The position numbers and the translations under genes are program-made. This document shows positions 6,415-7,768 of a stretch of DNA of 7,768 bases, piece after piece. The notes beneath the pieces were generated by a model. It had not been told where the DNA came from. It was given only the letters and a program-made list of their open reading frames with translations, and searched no databases. Position 1 is the stretch's first letter, and every line of letters starts with the position of its first letter. This DNA comes from Anaerolineales bacterium. GTDB taxonomy: Bacteria; Chloroflexota; Anaerolineae; Anaerolineales; Villigracilaceae. The stretch spans positions 1-7,768 of the forward strand of contig JADLCG010000251.1 of assembly GCA_020847355.1 (NCBI GenBank), in the 5' to 3' direction.

Positions 6415-7029
6415 TTACTGAACGATGATTTTTACAAAGAGCGCTTTGCCAAACGTAATGCCGCTGGCGTTGCCCATTTGCCAGGCGCTGGTATATTCGC
6501 CGATCTTGCCGGGGGCTTTGAAGTTTACGGTAACGTCCACTTCCTGCCCGGGCAAAACGGCAGCGGTCAATTTGACCGGCTCGCCGCTCATTCTCTCGCC
6601 ATAGGCATAGACTAAGCCATAGCCTTCGCCCCAGGTGCAGTTGCCAATGTTCTTGATTTTCCAGGTTTTAACAAATTCCTGATTGGCGGTCATGGGGGTT
6701 CCGTCAGGAATGGTAACGTCCACGGAAGCTGGGTCAAATGATAAGTTGTCACAAAGCGCCGCAGGCGTGCCAAGCGCCGCCTGAGTTGGGTCAGTGGTGA
6801 AGGCTTCGGTAGCCGTTTCGGTGGGCGGCTCGGGCGTGAAGGTTTCCGTGGGCGGCATGGCGGTTGGCGTAAAGAGCGCCGCCGTGAGCGTGAGTTCGGC
6901 GACGACGGTATAAGCCGCCGAGGTGCGAATCGCGTTTACGTCTGGGGTGGGCTCAATTGGCGTGGCGGGCGCGCAAGCCGCCACGAATAAGGCTAAAGTC
7001 AGGAGGGTTGCTGAAGATTTCATTTTCAT
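6415..7029 (-). CDS. Lipoprotein with C-terminal NBR1-like Ig (FW) domain, second of a tandem pair
   Basis: This 204-residue protein has a basic N terminus, a hydrophobic stretch and a lipobox VAAC with C19 as the predicted lipidated residue, so it should be anchored on the outer face of the membrane. A PTPDVNAIRTSAA segment follows (28-39). A Thr/Pro/Glu-rich linker runs from about 53 to 90 and contains two copies of an F-T-P...PPTET unit. The C-terminal Ig-like domain (about 93-203) shows VTIPDGTPM, FVKTWKIKNIGNCTW, LPGQEVDVTVNFKAPGKIGEY and a final AW...FG block. This matches the NBR1 FW domain; in bacteria its ligand is unknown. C93 and C131 could form a disulfide. The start at 7029 overlaps the upstream stop by 4 nt, and GAGGA at 7034-7038 is a good Shine-Dalgarno sequence; Met3 is also possible. 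The function is probably structural or binding, not enzymatic. Confidence 0.87.
   Translation of the reverse strand: MKMKSSATLLTLALFVAACAPATPIEPTPDVNAIRTSAAYTVVAELTLTAALFTPTAMPPTETFTPEPPTETATEAFTTDPTQAALGTPAALCDNLSFDPASVDVTIPDGTPMTANQEFVKTWKIKNIGNCTWGEGYGLVYAYGERMSGEPVKLTAAVLPGQEVDVTVNFKAPGKIGEYTSAWQMGNASGITFGKALFVKIIVQ
6814..6873 (-). repeat. Degenerate tandem repeat in the lipoprotein linker
   Basis: Two adjacent units encode FTPTAMPPTET (residues 53-63) and FTPEPPTET (64-72). The DNA of the units is still alike, with matching blocks such as GTGGGCGGC on the + strand. This suggests a recent duplication or slippage that lengthened the Thr/Pro spacer. Confidence 0.6.
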
Positions 7030-7733
7030 GGCTTCCTCACAGTAATGATGATGGACACTAAAGGCCCAAAGAAGTTGCCGCCATCATCTTTCAACTTCCA
7101 ATAGCCTTTATACACGCCAGCCGTTTTTGGGGCATTAAATTTCACAATGTAAGTCTGGCTATGCCCCACTTTGGTATAGTCCTGCGGTTTGTTTTTATAT
7201 AGAGCAATCGAAGGTCCCTTAATTTCCGGGTCGGATTGGTCCGCAAGGAATTGGAAGACATAACCTTCGTCCCAATCACAAGTGCCGGTATTTAGGATCG
7301 TCCAACCTTTGGAAATATGCTCGCCAATTCCAACTTCATCATAGTCAAAGGGTTTGGTTTCCCCAAGGTATTGGCCGTCATTGCATCCGTTTTTTGTGGT
7401 AATTGTTGATATTACGCCCGGGGTTACGCTAGGAATTCCAGCTAGCGGCGTGAAATTGGCGAGCGGAGTAATGGTTGGAATATTTAAGAAATCTATAGTA
7501 GGCTGGGCAGTATTTGTCGGGACGAGCGTGTCCGTAGGGAGTGAAGTAGGGGGGATCGCCGCCGCCGTTTGAGTTTGCTGATCGGCAAGAACGGACATCG
7601 CCTGGGCGATTGCCGTGGATTGGATGGCGGCAATATCTTGGGTAGGGGCAGGCGTGGCTCCAATGTTACAGCCGCTTAAAACGAGCGCGACTAAGAGAAA
7701 ACCCGCCGACCATGTATGCTTGCGTAATTTCAT
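7026..7733 (-). CDS. Lipoprotein with C-terminal NBR1-like Ig (FW) domain, first of a tandem pair
   Basis: This 235-residue protein begins with MKLRKH and a hydrophobic segment ending in the lipobox LSGC, with C22 as the lipidation site. A PAPTQDIAAIQSTAIAQA segment follows, matching the equivalent stretch of its neighbour. A Thr/Pro-rich linker covers about 60-113. The Ig-like domain spans about 117-233: GEHISKGWTILNTGTCDWDEGY, then a strand block around GHSQTYIVKFNAPKTAGVYKGYWKL, then GGNFFGP. W144, W154 and W212 correspond to three of the tryptophans that name the FW domain. C117 and C152 sit like C93 and C131 of the neighbour. The protein should display this domain outside the cell; ligand and role are unknown. 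A GGAGG Shine-Dalgarno sequence ends 10 nt before the ATG. It is the first visible gene of the leftward operon and overlaps the next start by 4 nt. Confidence 0.87.
   Translation of the reverse strand: MKLRKHTWSAGFLLVALVLSGCNIGATPAPTQDIAAIQSTAIAQAMSVLADQQTQTAAAIPPTSLPTDTLVPTNTAQPTIDFLNIPTITPLANFTPLAGIPSVTPGVISTITTKNGCNDGQYLGETKPFDYDEVGIGEHISKGWTILNTGTCDWDEGYVFQFLADQSDPEIKGPSIALYKNKPQDYTKVGHSQTYIVKFNAPKTAGVYKGYWKLKDDGGNFFGPLVSIIITVRKP
7032..7038 (-). promoter_or_regulatory. Shine-Dalgarno sequence of the second lipoprotein gene
   Basis: GAGGAAG on the minus strand lies 4 nt before the ATG at 7029 when GAGGA is taken as the core, and 10 nt before the in-frame ATG at 7023. It is inside the last codons of the upstream lipoprotein gene and supports re-initiation at the ATGA overlap. 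Confidence 0.6.
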
Positions 7734-7738
7734 GTTTC

Positions 7739-7761
7739 ATTAACCTCCGAAAATGGTTAAT
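7739..7761 (-). promoter_or_regulatory. Inverted repeat overlapping the Shine-Dalgarno sequence of the first lipoprotein gene
   Basis: On the minus strand ATTAACC (7755-7761) pairs perfectly with GGTTAAT (7739-7745) across a 9-nt loop. The GGAGG Shine-Dalgarno sequence (7744-7748) straddles the loop and the start of the right arm. If the stem forms in mRNA it would hide part of the ribosome binding site; as DNA it could be an operator half-site pair. The promoter itself is probably beyond the right edge. Confidence 0.5.
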
Positions 7762-7768
7762 ATGATTA

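Noticed and set aside
7427..7447. CGCTAG...CTAGCG inverted repeat (6-bp arms, 9-nt spacer) in the first lipoprotein gene
   Set aside because: It is short, lies in coding sequence, and the spacer shows no added symmetry across the arms; expected by chance.
7738..7740. ATG at 7740-7738 (minus strand), 3 nt after the GGAGG sequence
   Set aside because: It is in another frame from the lipoprotein, encodes no signal peptide or recognisable protein, and is too close to the Shine-Dalgarno sequence.

Overview
The window most likely comes from the chromosome of a Chloroflexota bacterium, probably of the Anaerolineae type. This is inferred from gene style, not from a marker gene. The clues are paired lipoproteins with Thr/Pro-rich linkers and C-terminal NBR1-like Ig domains, a NarL-type membrane histidine kinase, and a Wzz/Wzy-like pair for surface polysaccharide. 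It is densely coding, with no intergenic stretch longer than about 60 bases. No tRNA, rRNA, CRISPR array, transposase or phage gene was seen.

Region 1 (2-2957, + strand) is the end of a surface-polysaccharide cluster. It holds the last 33 codons of a probable sulfotransferase, a family 2 glycosyltransferase, a short Wzz-like chain-length protein without a kinase domain, and a multi-spanning O-antigen polymerase/ligase-like protein. The genes are separated by 1 nt, a 4-nt ATGA overlap and a 10-nt gap, so they are probably one transcript. Together they would build, polymerise and size an exported glycan, possibly sulfated.

Region 2 (2958-4769, + strand) is a 60-nt gap followed by a single histidine kinase gene. 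The kinase has about six membrane segments, then a GAF domain, HisKA_3 and HATPase_c. The gap holds a reasonable sigma-70-type promoter so close to the ATG that the message may be leaderless. No response regulator lies in the window.

Region 3 (4799-7733, - strand) is a tightly packed operon read from right to left: two paralogous NBR1-Ig lipoproteins, queG (last step of queuosine synthesis) and rdgB (clean-up of inosine/xanthosine triphosphates). The junctions are a 4-nt overlap, a 1-nt gap and an 8-nt overlap. It converges with the kinase gene across 29 nt.

Most of the window is recognisable. The least expected structure is a perfect 28-bp palindrome (13-bp arms, 2-nt centre) inside the 5' coding part of queG. 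Next are a 7-bp inverted repeat that overlaps the Shine-Dalgarno sequence of the first lipoprotein gene, and the coupling of surface lipoproteins to a tRNA-modification gene and a nucleotide-sanitation gene.
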